The notes beneath the pieces were generated by a model. The model saw only the letters and a list, made by a program, of their open reading frames with translations, was not told where the DNA came from and did not search any database. A DNA stretch of 26,360 bases from Prevotella sp. CAG:1031. GTDB taxonomy: Bacteria; Bacteroidota; Bacteroidia; Bacteroidales; Muribaculaceae. Position numbers and translations under genes: made by a program. Each line of letters starts with the position of its first letter. Positions within the stretch are counted from its first letter, which is position 1. The stretch is taken from contig HF985596.1 in the NCBI GenBank assembly GCA_000431215.1, forward strand, positions 15,441 to 41,800, written 5' to 3'. This document shows, one piece after another, positions 1 through 7,897 of this stretch.

Positions 1-1
1 C

Positions 2-253
2 TACACGACGATGGCAGTTACTCTCGACGGCAATCCCCTCGAAAAAGGAACCGACGGAAGCTACAGCTTCACCGTCACGTCTGACTCGATTCTCAAAGTG
101 ACATCTTCGGAGAGCGGAATCGATTCCATCGGCGCCGACTCTGATTCAGAGGCAATCTACTACGACCTCACCGGACGCCGCATCAGCGCCCCCGAGCCCG
201 GAGTTCCCGCCATACGGGTAGTCGGCGGCCACGCTTCTAAAATCATCCGCTGA
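2..253 (+). CDS. C-terminal end of a secreted protein with a Por-type sorting tail (5' truncated)
   Basis: The frame is open from the left edge of the window, so the start lies outside it. The visible 83 or so residues end in a typical Bacteroidetes C-terminal module: a YYDLTGRR motif, then a Gly/Pro-rich turn and a short beta strand ending in KIIR just before the stop. Such tails are found on cell-surface or secreted proteins handled by the type IX secretion system, or acting as related surface anchors. The catalytic or binding part is not in view, so no function can be given. The TGA stop is followed by about 100 bases without a clear terminator before the next gene. Confidence 0.75.
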   Translation, partial: YTTMAVTLDGNPLEKGTDGSYSFTVTSDSILKVTSSESGIDSIGADSDSEAIYYDLTGRRISAPEPGVPAIRVVGGHASKIIR

Positions 254-317
254 CACATTCAGCCGATAACCGTTTACGGCGTATTCTCTGCTTTTCGCGG
301 TTTTTTACGCCCGAAAA

Positions 318-349
318 TTTGAGAATACGCCGTTTCTGTTGTAATTTCG
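318..349 (+). promoter_or_regulatory. Putative Bacteroidetes promoter of the Crp-type regulator gene
   Basis: A TTTG at 318-321 and TAATTTCG at 342-349 (one mismatch to TAnnTTTG) are separated by 20 bp, the usual -33/-7 spacing for this phylum. The -7 box ends 6 bases before the GTG start of the downstream gene, so the transcript would have almost no leader. Confidence 0.5.
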
Positions 350-355
350 CATCTT

Positions 356-946
356 GTGGAACATCATATTAAAGAGTTGCTGCGTAAGGAGTGTCTGTTC
401 CAGCTGTCTGAACCGACACTCGACAAATTTCTCGGACTGATGGACGAGCGCTGTCTGAAAGCCCGCGAAGTTCTGGTCATGACCGGCCAGACCGACCCCG
501 ACATATACATTGTCAAGGAAGGGATACTCAGCCACACTTATCTTGACGGGCAGAAAGAACGGACAGCCTTTTTCTCGATGCCCGGAACAATGACATTCTC
601 GTCACATTGCTTTTATTTCGGCGAGCCGGCTCTCTATCAGGTCGAGGCATGCTGTCCGACAACCCTGCTCCACATTTCGAAAGAGCGCTTCGACGAACTG
701 GCGGCCGACTCCCATGAATTCTGCCGGTGGGCCCTCAGCATGGCCCAGTGTCAGCTCTACTTCTACGAAATGAAGCAGGCTGTCATAAACGGCAACGCCC
801 GCGAGCGTTTCAAAAGCCTTATGGACAGGCGCCCCGAAATAATGGCGCGGGTTCCAATGAAAAAAATCGCGTCATATCTCGGCATTACACAATCTTATCT
901 TTGCAGGCTCAAAACTATCTACTTTAAAGCCCCCGAGAAGTTTTAA
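356..946 (+). CDS. Crp/Fnr family transcriptional regulator
   Basis: This 196-residue protein has the length and layout of Bacteroidetes Crp/Fnr regulators. A cyclic-nucleotide-binding-type beta barrel covers roughly residues 20-115 (pattern IYIVKEGILSHTY, then FFSMPGTMTF), followed by a dimerisation helix. A C-terminal winged helix-turn-helix sits near residues 150-190 (IASYLGITQSYLCRLK). The ligand is unknown; many relatives in this phylum do not bind cAMP. The start is GTG at 356: upstream in this frame there is a stop at 320 and no ATG, and the next internal Met would delete the first strands. The gene points toward the large secreted-protein gene 130 bp downstream, which may be a target, but that is inference from position only. 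Confidence 0.85.
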   Translation: MEHHIKELLRKECLFQLSEPTLDKFLGLMDERCLKAREVLVMTGQTDPDIYIVKEGILSHTYLDGQKERTAFFSMPGTMTFSSHCFYFGEPALYQVEACCPTTLLHISKERFDELAADSHEFCRWALSMAQCQLYFYEMKQAVINGNARERFKSLMDRRPEIMARVPMKKIASYLGITQSYLCRLKTIYFKAPEKF

Positions 947-1010
947 CACCGTTTTTTGACATAGTACAATCTTTTTTCAGCATTTTTTTATTTGGTTTGC
1001 AAAATCAAAT

Positions 1011-1030
1011 GGCAGCGGCCTGCCACTGCC
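1011..1030. repeat. Imperfect inverted repeat upstream of the large secreted-protein gene
   Basis: GGCAG at 1011-1015 and CTGCC at 1026-1030 are inverted, with inner GGC/GCC arms, about 45 bp before the next start codon. No T-run follows, so it is not an obvious terminator. It could be an operator, possibly of the adjacent Crp-type regulator; this is a guess from position. Confidence 0.3.
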
Positions 1031-1076
1031 TGAGAATTGCGATCATTCTATTCCTATACCATAACAACCACAGCCT

Positions 1077-4000
1077 ATGAAAACAAATCGCTACAAAACA
1101 CTTGTTCTGGCAGCTGCGATGATGTCGCCTATAGCCATTGTGGCTGCTCTCAACGGCCGGTCGCTGAGAGACAATGTCGCGCCGACAGTCATCGCGACCC
1201 CACTTGAGATGCGGTCAAGCGAAAAACCTATGGCACCGGCCGTGCGCAGGAGCGCCGCCGACATCGACGCCCGGCTCTTCGGATACAATGACAGCTACAC
1301 CTCTCCGGGAATAGTCAGTTTCTCGCTCTCAGGCGACTACGACGGTCAGACCCACGTCCCCAACAGTCCGTCACTCGGGCGAGGCGGCGTCTATGTCGAC
1401 GGCAGCTATTATGTGTGCACCTCAAGCGCAATCTACAAATACGACACCTCCGACTGGAGCGTTACCCCGGAGTCGGCCAGTTTCGACAAATCGACTTTCG
1501 AATATCCCTTCGAGCTCACCTACGACGTGACGACATCTACGGTCTACGGCTGTATGCAGGATCCGGGATGGAACCAGACCTACTTCTTCGGCACCCTCGA
1601 CCTCGAAACCGGAAAAGCGACAAAGATAGGATCGGTCGTGCGCAAGATTATCGGACTGGCCGCCGACATCAACGGCGACATATATGCCATAATGAAATAC
1701 GATACCGAGCCTGCGAACATATATCAGTCTAACGTCCTGACGCTCTATAAAATCGACAAGACCAACGCCGCCCTGACCCGTATCGGCAATCTCGGCATAA
1801 CCTCATATTACGAAAATTTCTCGGCCACCTTCGACTTCAAGAGCGGAGCTCTGATAGTATGCAGCGACCCGACATATTCGACAAGCGCCGTCTACAGCGT
1901 CGATACCTCGACGGGTGCGGCGACAAAGATACGCGATACGGCCGGCGAGATGATGAAATCGATTTTCATCCCCTATGTTCTCACTCCGGCCGACGCCCCC
2001 GCTCTGCTGACGGATCTCTCCGTCAGATTCACCGACGCCCTGGGCAACGGACACATATCTTTCACCGCACCGACCCAGACCTATTCGGGCGAGACGCTTT
2101 CGGGCAAGATCGGCTACAGGATTACCGACCGCGACACCGAGCTTAAATCGGGCGAAATCAATCCCGGAGAAAAAGCCGACTTAGCCATTGCCGACCCAAA
2201 CAACGGACAGCGCACTCTGACCGTTACCCTGACAAACAAAGCCTCGGGCTCACAGTCGGTCAACGATATCAAGACCTTCGTCGGCGCCGATACCCCCGAG
2301 GCTCCCGCCGCCATCACGGCCTCGGCAGACCGCAACAACGTCAGAGTTTCATGGACGGCTCCCGCGAAAGGAACCCACGGAGGTTTTGTCAACACCTCGG
2401 CTCTGACATATAAAGTCACCCTCCAGCCTATCGGCAAAGTTATCGCCGACGGCATAACCGCTACTGAAGTGACGACGGGGCTTGACCTCGAAGGCCAGAA
2501 AAGCCTCTATGCCGAAGTGACAGCCTCGGCGGACGCCATAGAAAGCGCGGCAGCAGCCTCGTCGCGCTTCATTGCAGGCACACCGTTCAACGTGCCCTAC
2601 AGCGAAGACTTCGCCAATATCGAAAACTTCTATCTCTACACCATCGAAGACTGCAACGGCGACGGACACGGATGGGAATACTACACGACCTACGACGGCG
2701 CCTATCCCCAGTGTAACTATTCAACGGAGAATCCCAAAGACGAATGGCTCTTCACCCCGACAATCCATCTGCTCAAAGACAATCTCTACACCCTGTCGTT
2801 CCGCGCGTCGAACATGATGAAATCCCAACCCGAGAAATTCGAGGTCAAGCTCGGCGAAGCCCCGCGCTCTTCGGCAATGACAACCGTTCTTCTTGAGCCG
2901 GGCAACATCGGCAACGAGCTGTCGTGGACTTGGTTCGACTATTCGATAACGGTTGTCGTCGACAAAGACGGCGACTACAACATCGGCTTCCACGCCTTGA
3001 GCGAAGCCAACCGCCATATAATCGGTCTCGACGACATCAGCATTGCCGGAGCGCCTATGGCATCTCCCGCCGCTGCCTCGGCCGTGGAAATCGAGCCCGC
3101 ACCCTGGGGGGCCCACACTGCGACACTGAAATTCCGCACTCCGACAAAAACCGTCGGCGGCGATCCTCTCGATGCCATCAGCCATGCGGACGTATATCTC
3201 AACAATGTTCTCTACAAGACTATCGACAATCCGGCGCCCGGCACCGACGTCGTTGTCCCGCTCAACACAGTCGACGGCGCCAACAGCGTGACTGTCTACT
3301 GCTTCAACGCCACCGGACGAGGCTTCCCGGCAACCGTCAGTGTTTTCACAGGCAAAGACAGCCCGGCCGCCCCGGCCAACTTCCGTGCTACAGTCGGCGA
3401 TGAAGGGGTTGTACTGACGTGGGACACCCCGCTCGGAGCGCATGGCGGCACTCTCGACACCGAAGGGTTCGGATATGCTCTCGGATGCTATATAAACGGC
3501 GAGCTTTCGGTTCTGACCAACAACCTCGGAGCCGTCAACCGCTTCGTCGACACCGCAAAACGCGACAACCAGACGTCAATCATGTATGCCATAGCCGCTT
3601 TCAACGAAACAGGCGACGGCCCGACAGCGCTTTCAAACAGCGTGGTAACAGGTGGCAAGCCTTACACATTGCCGTTCTTCGAGACCTTCCCGAGCGGCTA
3701 CAGCACTTACGGCGTCTGGGAAAACCAGTCGGTCAACCGCGGGCTCAGCGGATGGCGCATCTGGAATCCCGAAACCGACACCTTCAAGCCCTTCGACGAC
3801 GACCAGGGCGCACTGGTCTTCCAGGCCGCCAAAGAAGGCGACGAATGCCGCCTGTTCTCGGGCAATATCGATATGCGTTCATCGCGCCATCCCGTTCTCT
3901 CATTCCGCTACCGCGGCGTCAACTCGAGCCAGAAGCTCACCGTTGAGGCAAGCGCCAACTCCGCGGAATGGCAGCCGGTAGGCGAAATAGTCCTCGACCC

Positions 4001-5516
4001 GGCCGACAACGAATGGCACACAGCCAAAATCTCCCTGAACCGCTTCAACGAGACAGAGTTATTCCAAATCGCCTTACATGCCACCGCCGTCGACCTCACG
4101 CCTATCGTCGTAGACTGCATAGAGATACGCGACGTATTCACCGACGACCTCGGCATTGCCTTCTCGTCGCGCCATAACTTCTATCCCGGCGAGCCCCAGA
4201 CTCTGACAGCAACAGTAACAAACCTCGGAGAAAACAATGCCGAGGCATGGAGCGTCGACTTCCTGCGCGACGGCGAAGTGATAGCCACCGCCGACGGACA
4301 GGCCCTCGTTCCCGACCAGACAGCAAAGCTGACGACATCAGTGACAGTAGGACTCGGCGACAACGACGAAGCCATCTACAGCGCCCGCGTTAACTACAAT
4401 GCCGACCGTAACCCCGACAACAACCTCAGCGATGACATCGGAGTGCGCCATCATCTGCCGCTCTTCCCCGCTCCGACCGATCTCTCACTCACCGGAAAGA
4501 CCGACGAAGGCTACAGCTTCACATGGAACGAGCCGGCGCCCTGGACCGCCCCCGCCCCTGAAACCGTGACCGACGACTTCGAAAGCTACGAGCCGTTCAT
4601 AATCGATGAGATTGGCGACTGGACGGTTGTTGACGAAAACGGCGCCGAAGGCACTTTCGGCCTTATCGGACTCCACTTCCCCTATCGTGAAGCGGCCAAG
4701 TCGTTCCAGATATTCAATCTGTGGGCTCTCGGCATAGAGATGGGCGACGACGAAGTCACATGGCGCCCCCATTCGGGCCATCAGATGCTCGTGGCCTTTG
4801 CCGACAAAGACCGCCACAACGACGACTGGCTGATTTCCCCCGTCCTGTCGGGCGACGCACAGACAATTTCATTCTGGGCACGCAGCCTCAATACATTCTC
4901 CTACGGCCCCGAGACTTACGAAGTGCTCGCGTCGACGACAGGAAACTCTCTGAAAGACTTCTCGGTTATCGAAAGCGGCGAAGTGCCGGGCGACTGGACT
5001 GAATTCAAAATCGACCTCCCCGCCGGAACAACATACTTTGCCATCAAGTGTACCAGCGACGACGTATGGGCAATGGCTGTCGACGACATAACCTACACTC
5101 CAGGCACCGGCATGCCTGCCAACCCGCAGCTGACAGGTTATAACCTCTACCGCAACAACGAACCGGCCGGAACAGCCGTAACCGGCAATACAGCCGCTAC
5201 TCTCGCAGGCAATGCCACTGACTCGTTTGCCGTGACCGCCGTATATGCCGAAGGCGAATCGCGCTTCTCGAACATAATTGTTCCGGGGCAGACAGGTCTC
5301 GGCTCGGTTTCAGCCGTCCATAAGGTGACAGTCTCAACCCGCGGACTCGACATCGTCATCGCCGGCCTCGGCGGACGGACTGCCAATCTGTATAGCGCCG
5401 ACGGACGGCTTTATGCCTCAGCCACAGCCGCCGACAGAACAACGTTGACCGTGGGCGCTCCGGGCGTCTATATCGTGGCTGTCGACACCGATGTTGTCAA
5501 GATTGTAGTGCGCTGA
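1077..5516 (+). CDS. Large secreted multidomain protein (propeller-like, FN3, choice-of-anchor J, CARDB, sorting tail)
   Basis: This is a 1479-residue exported protein. A signal peptide is visible in the first 25 or so residues (basic MKTNRYK, then a hydrophobic Ala-rich stretch). Residues 70-300 hold repeated strands with Asp/Gly turns suggesting a beta-propeller. FN3-like domains follow near 400-500, 760-860, 1125-1160 and 1345-1400. MAM-like or choice-of-anchor J (cleaved-adhesin) domains lie near 505-660, 865-1018 and 1165-1340, with motifs such as DEWLFTP and DDWLISP. A CARDB-like domain covers about 1020-1120. The last 60 residues form a Por-type sorting tail (LYSADGRLY, then GVYIVAV). 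No catalytic residues are recognisable, so adhesion or glycan/protein binding at the surface is most likely. It is monocistronic and ends at a strong terminator. No good promoter was found upstream, only a weak -7-like TTGGTTTG at 992-999. Confidence 0.85.
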   Translation: MKTNRYKTLVLAAAMMSPIAIVAALNGRSLRDNVAPTVIATPLEMRSSEKPMAPAVRRSAADIDARLFGYNDSYTSPGIVSFSLSGDYDGQTHVPNSPSLGRGGVYVDGSYYVCTSSAIYKYDTSDWSVTPESASFDKSTFEYPFELTYDVTTSTVYGCMQDPGWNQTYFFGTLDLETGKATKIGSVVRKIIGLAADINGDIYAIMKYDTEPANIYQSNVLTLYKIDKTNAALTRIGNLGITSYYENFSATFDFKSGALIVCSDPTYSTSAVYSVDTSTGAATKIRDTAGEMMKSIFIPYVLTPADAPALLTDLSVRFTDALGNGHISFTAPTQTYSGETLSGKIGYRITDRDTELKSGEINPGEKADLAIADPNNGQRTLTVTLTNKASGSQSVNDIKTFVGADTPEAPAAITASADRNNVRVSWTAPAKGTHGGFVNTSALTYKVTLQPIGKVIADGITATEVTTGLDLEGQKSLYAEVTASADAIESAAAASSRFIAGTPFNVPYSEDFANIENFYLYTIEDCNGDGHGWEYYTTYDGAYPQCNYSTENPKDEWLFTPTIHLLKDNLYTLSFRASNMMKSQPEKFEVKLGEAPRSSAMTTVLLEPGNIGNELSWTWFDYSITVVVDKDGDYNIGFHALSEANRHIIGLDDISIAGAPMASPAAASAVEIEPAPWGAHTATLKFRTPTKTVGGDPLDAISHADVYLNNVLYKTIDNPAPGTDVVVPLNTVDGANSVTVYCFNATGRGFPATVSVFTGKDSPAAPANFRATVGDEGVVLTWDTPLGAHGGTLDTEGFGYALGCYINGELSVLTNNLGAVNRFVDTAKRDNQTSIMYAIAAFNETGDGPTALSNSVVTGGKPYTLPFFETFPSGYSTYGVWENQSVNRGLSGWRIWNPETDTFKPFDDDQGALVFQAAKEGDECRLFSGNIDMRSSRHPVLSFRYRGVNSSQKLTVEASANSAEWQPVGEIVLDPADNEWHTAKISLNRFNETELFQIALHATAVDLTPIVVDCIEIRDVFTDDLGIAFSSRHNFYPGEPQTLTATVTNLGENNAEAWSVDFLRDGEVIATADGQALVPDQTAKLTTSVTVGLGDNDEAIYSARVNYNADRNPDNNLSDDIGVRHHLPLFPAPTDLSLTGKTDEGYSFTWNEPAPWTAPAPETVTDDFESYEPFIIDEIGDWTVVDENGAEGTFGLIGLHFPYREAAKSFQIFNLWALGIEMGDDEVTWRPHSGHQMLVAFADKDRHNDDWLISPVLSGDAQTISFWARSLNTFSYGPETYEVLASTTGNSLKDFSVIESGEVPGDWTEFKIDLPAGTTYFAIKCTSDDVWAMAVDDITYTPGTGMPANPQLTGYNLYRNNEPAGTAVTGNTAATLAGNATDSFAVTAVYAEGESRFSNIIVPGQTGLGSVSAVHKVTVSTRGLDIVIAGLGGRTANLYSADGRLYASATAADRTTLTVGAPGVYIVAVDTDVVKIVVR

Positions 5517-5542
5517 GAATTATTCCTGAACAACCTCGACAG

Positions 5543-5573
5543 AAGGGGGCCCGCTGCGAACGGGCCCCCTTTT
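5543..5573 (+). terminator. Rho-independent terminator after the large secreted-protein gene
   Basis: An 11-bp perfect GC-rich stem (AAGGGGGCCCG with its complement), a 7-base loop and a short T-run lie 26 bases after the stop codon. Confidence 0.9.
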
Positions 5574-5579
5574 GGCATA

Positions 5580-5593
5580 CTTTTTCGAGGAAT
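5580..5593. repeat. Left copy of a 14-bp direct repeat bracketing the riboswitch module
   Basis: CTTTTTCGAGGAAT here recurs exactly at 9277-9290. The two copies lie just outside the AT-richer riboswitch-transporter-MetE-like block. Similarity continues weakly to the right (AATCTTCA against AATGTTGA). Confidence 0.5.
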
Positions 5594-5664
5594 CTTCACG
5601 GCTATCTCGTTTAAACCTGAAAGAAAGACACATACGGGGAAGTGTATCTGGACCAAATATCAGA

Positions 5665-5693
5665 AGCGGTCAAAGCGGTCAAAAAGATTGACC
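5665..5693. promoter_or_regulatory. Tandem 9-mers and inverted repeat upstream of the riboswitch promoter
   Basis: AGCGGTCAA is repeated head to tail at 5665-5673 and 5674-5682. The second copy contributes to a perfect inverted repeat, GGTCAA-5 nt-TTGACC (5677-5693). It lies about 30 bp upstream of the -33 box and could be an activator or repressor site. Confidence 0.35.
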
Positions 5694-5723
5694 AGTAGCC
5701 TGCTCTAAATATTACGGGAATTA

Positions 5724-5756
5724 TTGTTGAAATATGATTTAAAATTTGTTACTTTG
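5724..5756 (+). promoter_or_regulatory. Putative promoter of the cobalamin riboswitch transcript
   Basis: TTGTTG at 5724-5729 and TTACTTTG at 5749-5756 (one mismatch to TAnnTTTG) are separated by 19 bp. The predicted transcription start, about 5 bases after the -7 box, falls at the first base of riboswitch helix P1. Confidence 0.55.
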
Positions 5757-5760
5757 CAGC

Positions 5761-5943
5761 CGCATTGGTTCGCGAGAAGGTTCACAACCCGACGCGATTA
5801 AAAGGGAATCAGGTGAGAGACCTGAACAGACCCGCTACTGTAAGTTCCGTATTAACCGATCGGACACGTTATGAGTGTCACTGACCGCCCTGCGGTCGGG
5901 AAGGCAGTCCGAAAGGGGAATAAGTCAGGAGACCTGCCATGCG
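5761..5943 (+). ncRNA. Cobalamin (adenosylcobalamin-type) riboswitch
   Basis: The hallmark sequence elements are present in order. CGCAT at 5761-5765 pairs with ATGCG at 5939-5943 to close P1. The core GGGAATCAGGTG (5804-5815), a P5 hairpin CAGGT/ACCTG with loop GAGAG (5810-5824), and GACCCGC-ACTGTAA (5829-5842) follow. The B12 box AGTCAGGAGACCTGCC ends at 5938. It binds cobalamin and normally lowers expression of the downstream message. Downstream genes are a DASS transporter and a MetE-like protein. A TCTC at 5959-5962 could kiss loop L5 (GAGA); that tertiary contact is inference. Confidence 0.95.
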
Positions 5944-6344
5944 ATTTAATTTCAATAATCTCGTGGATAAGATTTTGAGATGAACAGATCGAGTTTCGCA
6001 ATGTATGCCTTACCGGCTGCGTGTGATATTCCTCAGACAGGATTGCCGCAGACCCTTATCGCCGCCCTGAGCCGGACGGCGGCGGAACCGTATTATAGAA
6101 ATCACAGGTCTATAGCTCTATTATTGTCGTCTCATTTTCTTTTTCACCTCAACATCTCATGTGATTATGAACTGTCGAAGGTGCAAAAAGGATTCTGTTT
6201 CTGACCTGAATTGTCTGTTTTTGACGGGTAAAGCTGTCGCGACCGTTTCCTTCGCGGGATTCGGCCCGACACGATATGCCCCGACAGGCAGCACCCACAG
6301 CGAGAAGATGGAACGAATTATCTCATATTACTAATACCATTCAT
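5944..6344 (+). other. Long leader between riboswitch and transporter, with a doubtful 74-codon ORF (5980-6204)
   Basis: About 400 bases separate the aptamer from the first convincing start codon. An ORF of 74 codons begins at ATG 5980, directly after the aptamer, and that ATG can be covered by an ATCTC/GAGAT hairpin (5958-5962 with 5977-5981). Its predicted product resembles nothing I recognise and has no domain-like pattern, so it may be a regulatory leader ORF, a gene remnant or chance. A GC-rich hairpin GCCGCC/GGCGGC lies at 6061-6083 without a T-run. No clear terminator or second riboswitch was found. Confidence 0.4.
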
Positions 6345-7859
6345 ATGTTCACCATTTTTCACGGGTTCCATCTGGTAGAGGAATACCACCAGTGGAAAAA
6401 AGAAAAACGCAAAGGAAGAAATCCTGTTCCTGTCAAGGCACTAAAATTGTTTATCGCCATCGCCGTTCCTATGGCTATATGGCTTGCGCCATCTTCGGTC
6501 TACGGATTACCCGGCATAAATGCGGTCGAACACCGGGTTCTGGCAATTTTCGTATTTGCCGCACTGATGTGGCTTTTTGACACTGTTCCGGCATGGACAA
6601 CCTCGCTTGTCATCGTGGTTCTGCTTCTGTTCTGCACGACAAACAGCGCATTATGGTTTTTTCAGTCAGATCCGGGTGGCCAGCGGTATGATAATCTCAT
6701 AAACAATGTCGACATACTGCACTGTTTTGCCGATCCGACTATCATGCTCTTCATCGGAGGCTTTATAATAGCTATTGCCGCGACCAAAAGCGGTCTTGAC
6801 GTCAGACTTGCAAAAATCATGCTAAAGCCATTCGGCACAAAAAGCGAAAATGTATTGTTGGGGTTCATTCTCGTTACCGCATTGTTTTCCATGTTTATAA
6901 GCAATACTGCGACGGCTGCCATGATGCTAACTTTTCTCGCCCCTGTTCTTTCAGCATTGCCGGCCGACGGAAGAGGCAGAATCGGGCTGGCGCTTGCCAT
7001 CCCCATCGGAGCAAATATCGGAGGCATGGGCACGCCCATAGGCACGCCCCCGAACGCCATAGCCTTGAAATTCCTCAACGATCCGGCAGGAATGGATCTG
7101 GGCATCGGCTTCGGCCAATGGATGATGGTAATGGTTCCTGTCACCTTAGTACTTCTTTTTGTGGCATGGCTTATTCTCAGGAAGCTGTTTCCTTTCAAGC
7201 AAAAAGAGATACACCTGCAAATCAAAAGCGAACACATGTCAACGGCCAAGGACAAAATCGTTTACCTGACATTCTTCGTCACAATTCTGCTTTGGCTGAC
7301 CGATTCATTTACAGGAGTGAACGCCAATGTTGTGGCAATGCTCCCGGTGGGGGGTCTGTGTATGGCGGGAATAATCACCAAGCGCGACCTTGAACAGCTT
7401 TCATGGAGTATACTGTGGATGATTGCCGGCGCCTTTGCTCTTGGAGTCGCGATGAAAGAGTGCGGACTTGCCACCCACCTCATCGAGGCAGTTCCTTTTG
7501 CATCGTGGCCGCCTCTCGCTGTCATCATCGGTTCGGGTCTTCTCTGCTATATCATGGCTAATTTCATCAGCCATACCGCGACGGCGGCGCTCTTCGTACC
7601 GATCCTCGCAATCGCCGGCTCAACCATGAAAGAACAATTGATTCCTTTCGGAGGCGTCCCGACCTTACTGATCGGCGTTGCAATATGCTCATCGGTGGCA
7701 ATGGTTCTTCCGATATCCACACCTCCAAACGCACTTGCCGATGCAACCGGATTCATCAAACAGAAATATATGGTCACAACAGGCCTGATCATGGGTGTGA
7801 TCGGTCTTCTGCTTGGTTACGCAGTGCTGATTTTTTGCGGAGTAAACGGAATTTTCTAA
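6345..7859 (+). CDS. DASS/SLC13 family anion or dicarboxylate transporter, variant second SNT motif
   Basis: From ATG 6345 this is a 504-residue, very hydrophobic inner-membrane protein with about a dozen membrane segments. It has the two inverted halves of the divalent anion:Na+ symporter family. The first half shows SNTATAAMM (S186-N187-T188) and GTPIGTPPNA; the second shows SHTATAALF (S409-H410-T411) and LPISTPPNA. In characterised relatives both motifs read SNT and help bind Na+ and substrate carboxylate, so the N-to-H change is notable. Substrate could be a dicarboxylate, sulfate or another anion. The frame extends upstream to an ATG at 6276, but those 23 residues look non-conserved and basic, so the later start was chosen. 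It is probably co-transcribed with the next gene (38-bp gap) under the cobalamin riboswitch. Third-position GC is lower than in the flanks, suggesting transfer. Confidence 0.85.
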   Translation: MFTIFHGFHLVEEYHQWKKEKRKGRNPVPVKALKLFIAIAVPMAIWLAPSSVYGLPGINAVEHRVLAIFVFAALMWLFDTVPAWTTSLVIVVLLLFCTTNSALWFFQSDPGGQRYDNLINNVDILHCFADPTIMLFIGGFIIAIAATKSGLDVRLAKIMLKPFGTKSENVLLGFILVTALFSMFISNTATAAMMLTFLAPVLSALPADGRGRIGLALAIPIGANIGGMGTPIGTPPNAIALKFLNDPAGMDLGIGFGQWMMVMVPVTLVLLFVAWLILRKLFPFKQKEIHLQIKSEHMSTAKDKIVYLTFFVTILLWLTDSFTGVNANVVAMLPVGGLCMAGIITKRDLEQLSWSILWMIAGAFALGVAMKECGLATHLIEAVPFASWPPLAVIIGSGLLCYIMANFISHTATAALFVPILAIAGSTMKEQLIPFGGVPTLLIGVAICSSVAMVLPISTPPNALADATGFIKQKYMVTTGLIMGVIGLLLGYAVLIFCGVNGIF

Positions 7860-7897
7860 CTCACTTTAATTCTTTGACCAAATTACATAAATCATAA

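Noticed and set aside
5980..6204. 74-codon ORF as a confirmed gene
   Set aside because: No recognisable domain and no signal peptide; retained only as part of the leader description.
6276..6344. Upstream ATG for the transporter
   Set aside because: Adds 23 residues unlike transporter N-termini; ATG 6345 gives a normal cytosolic start before the first membrane helix.
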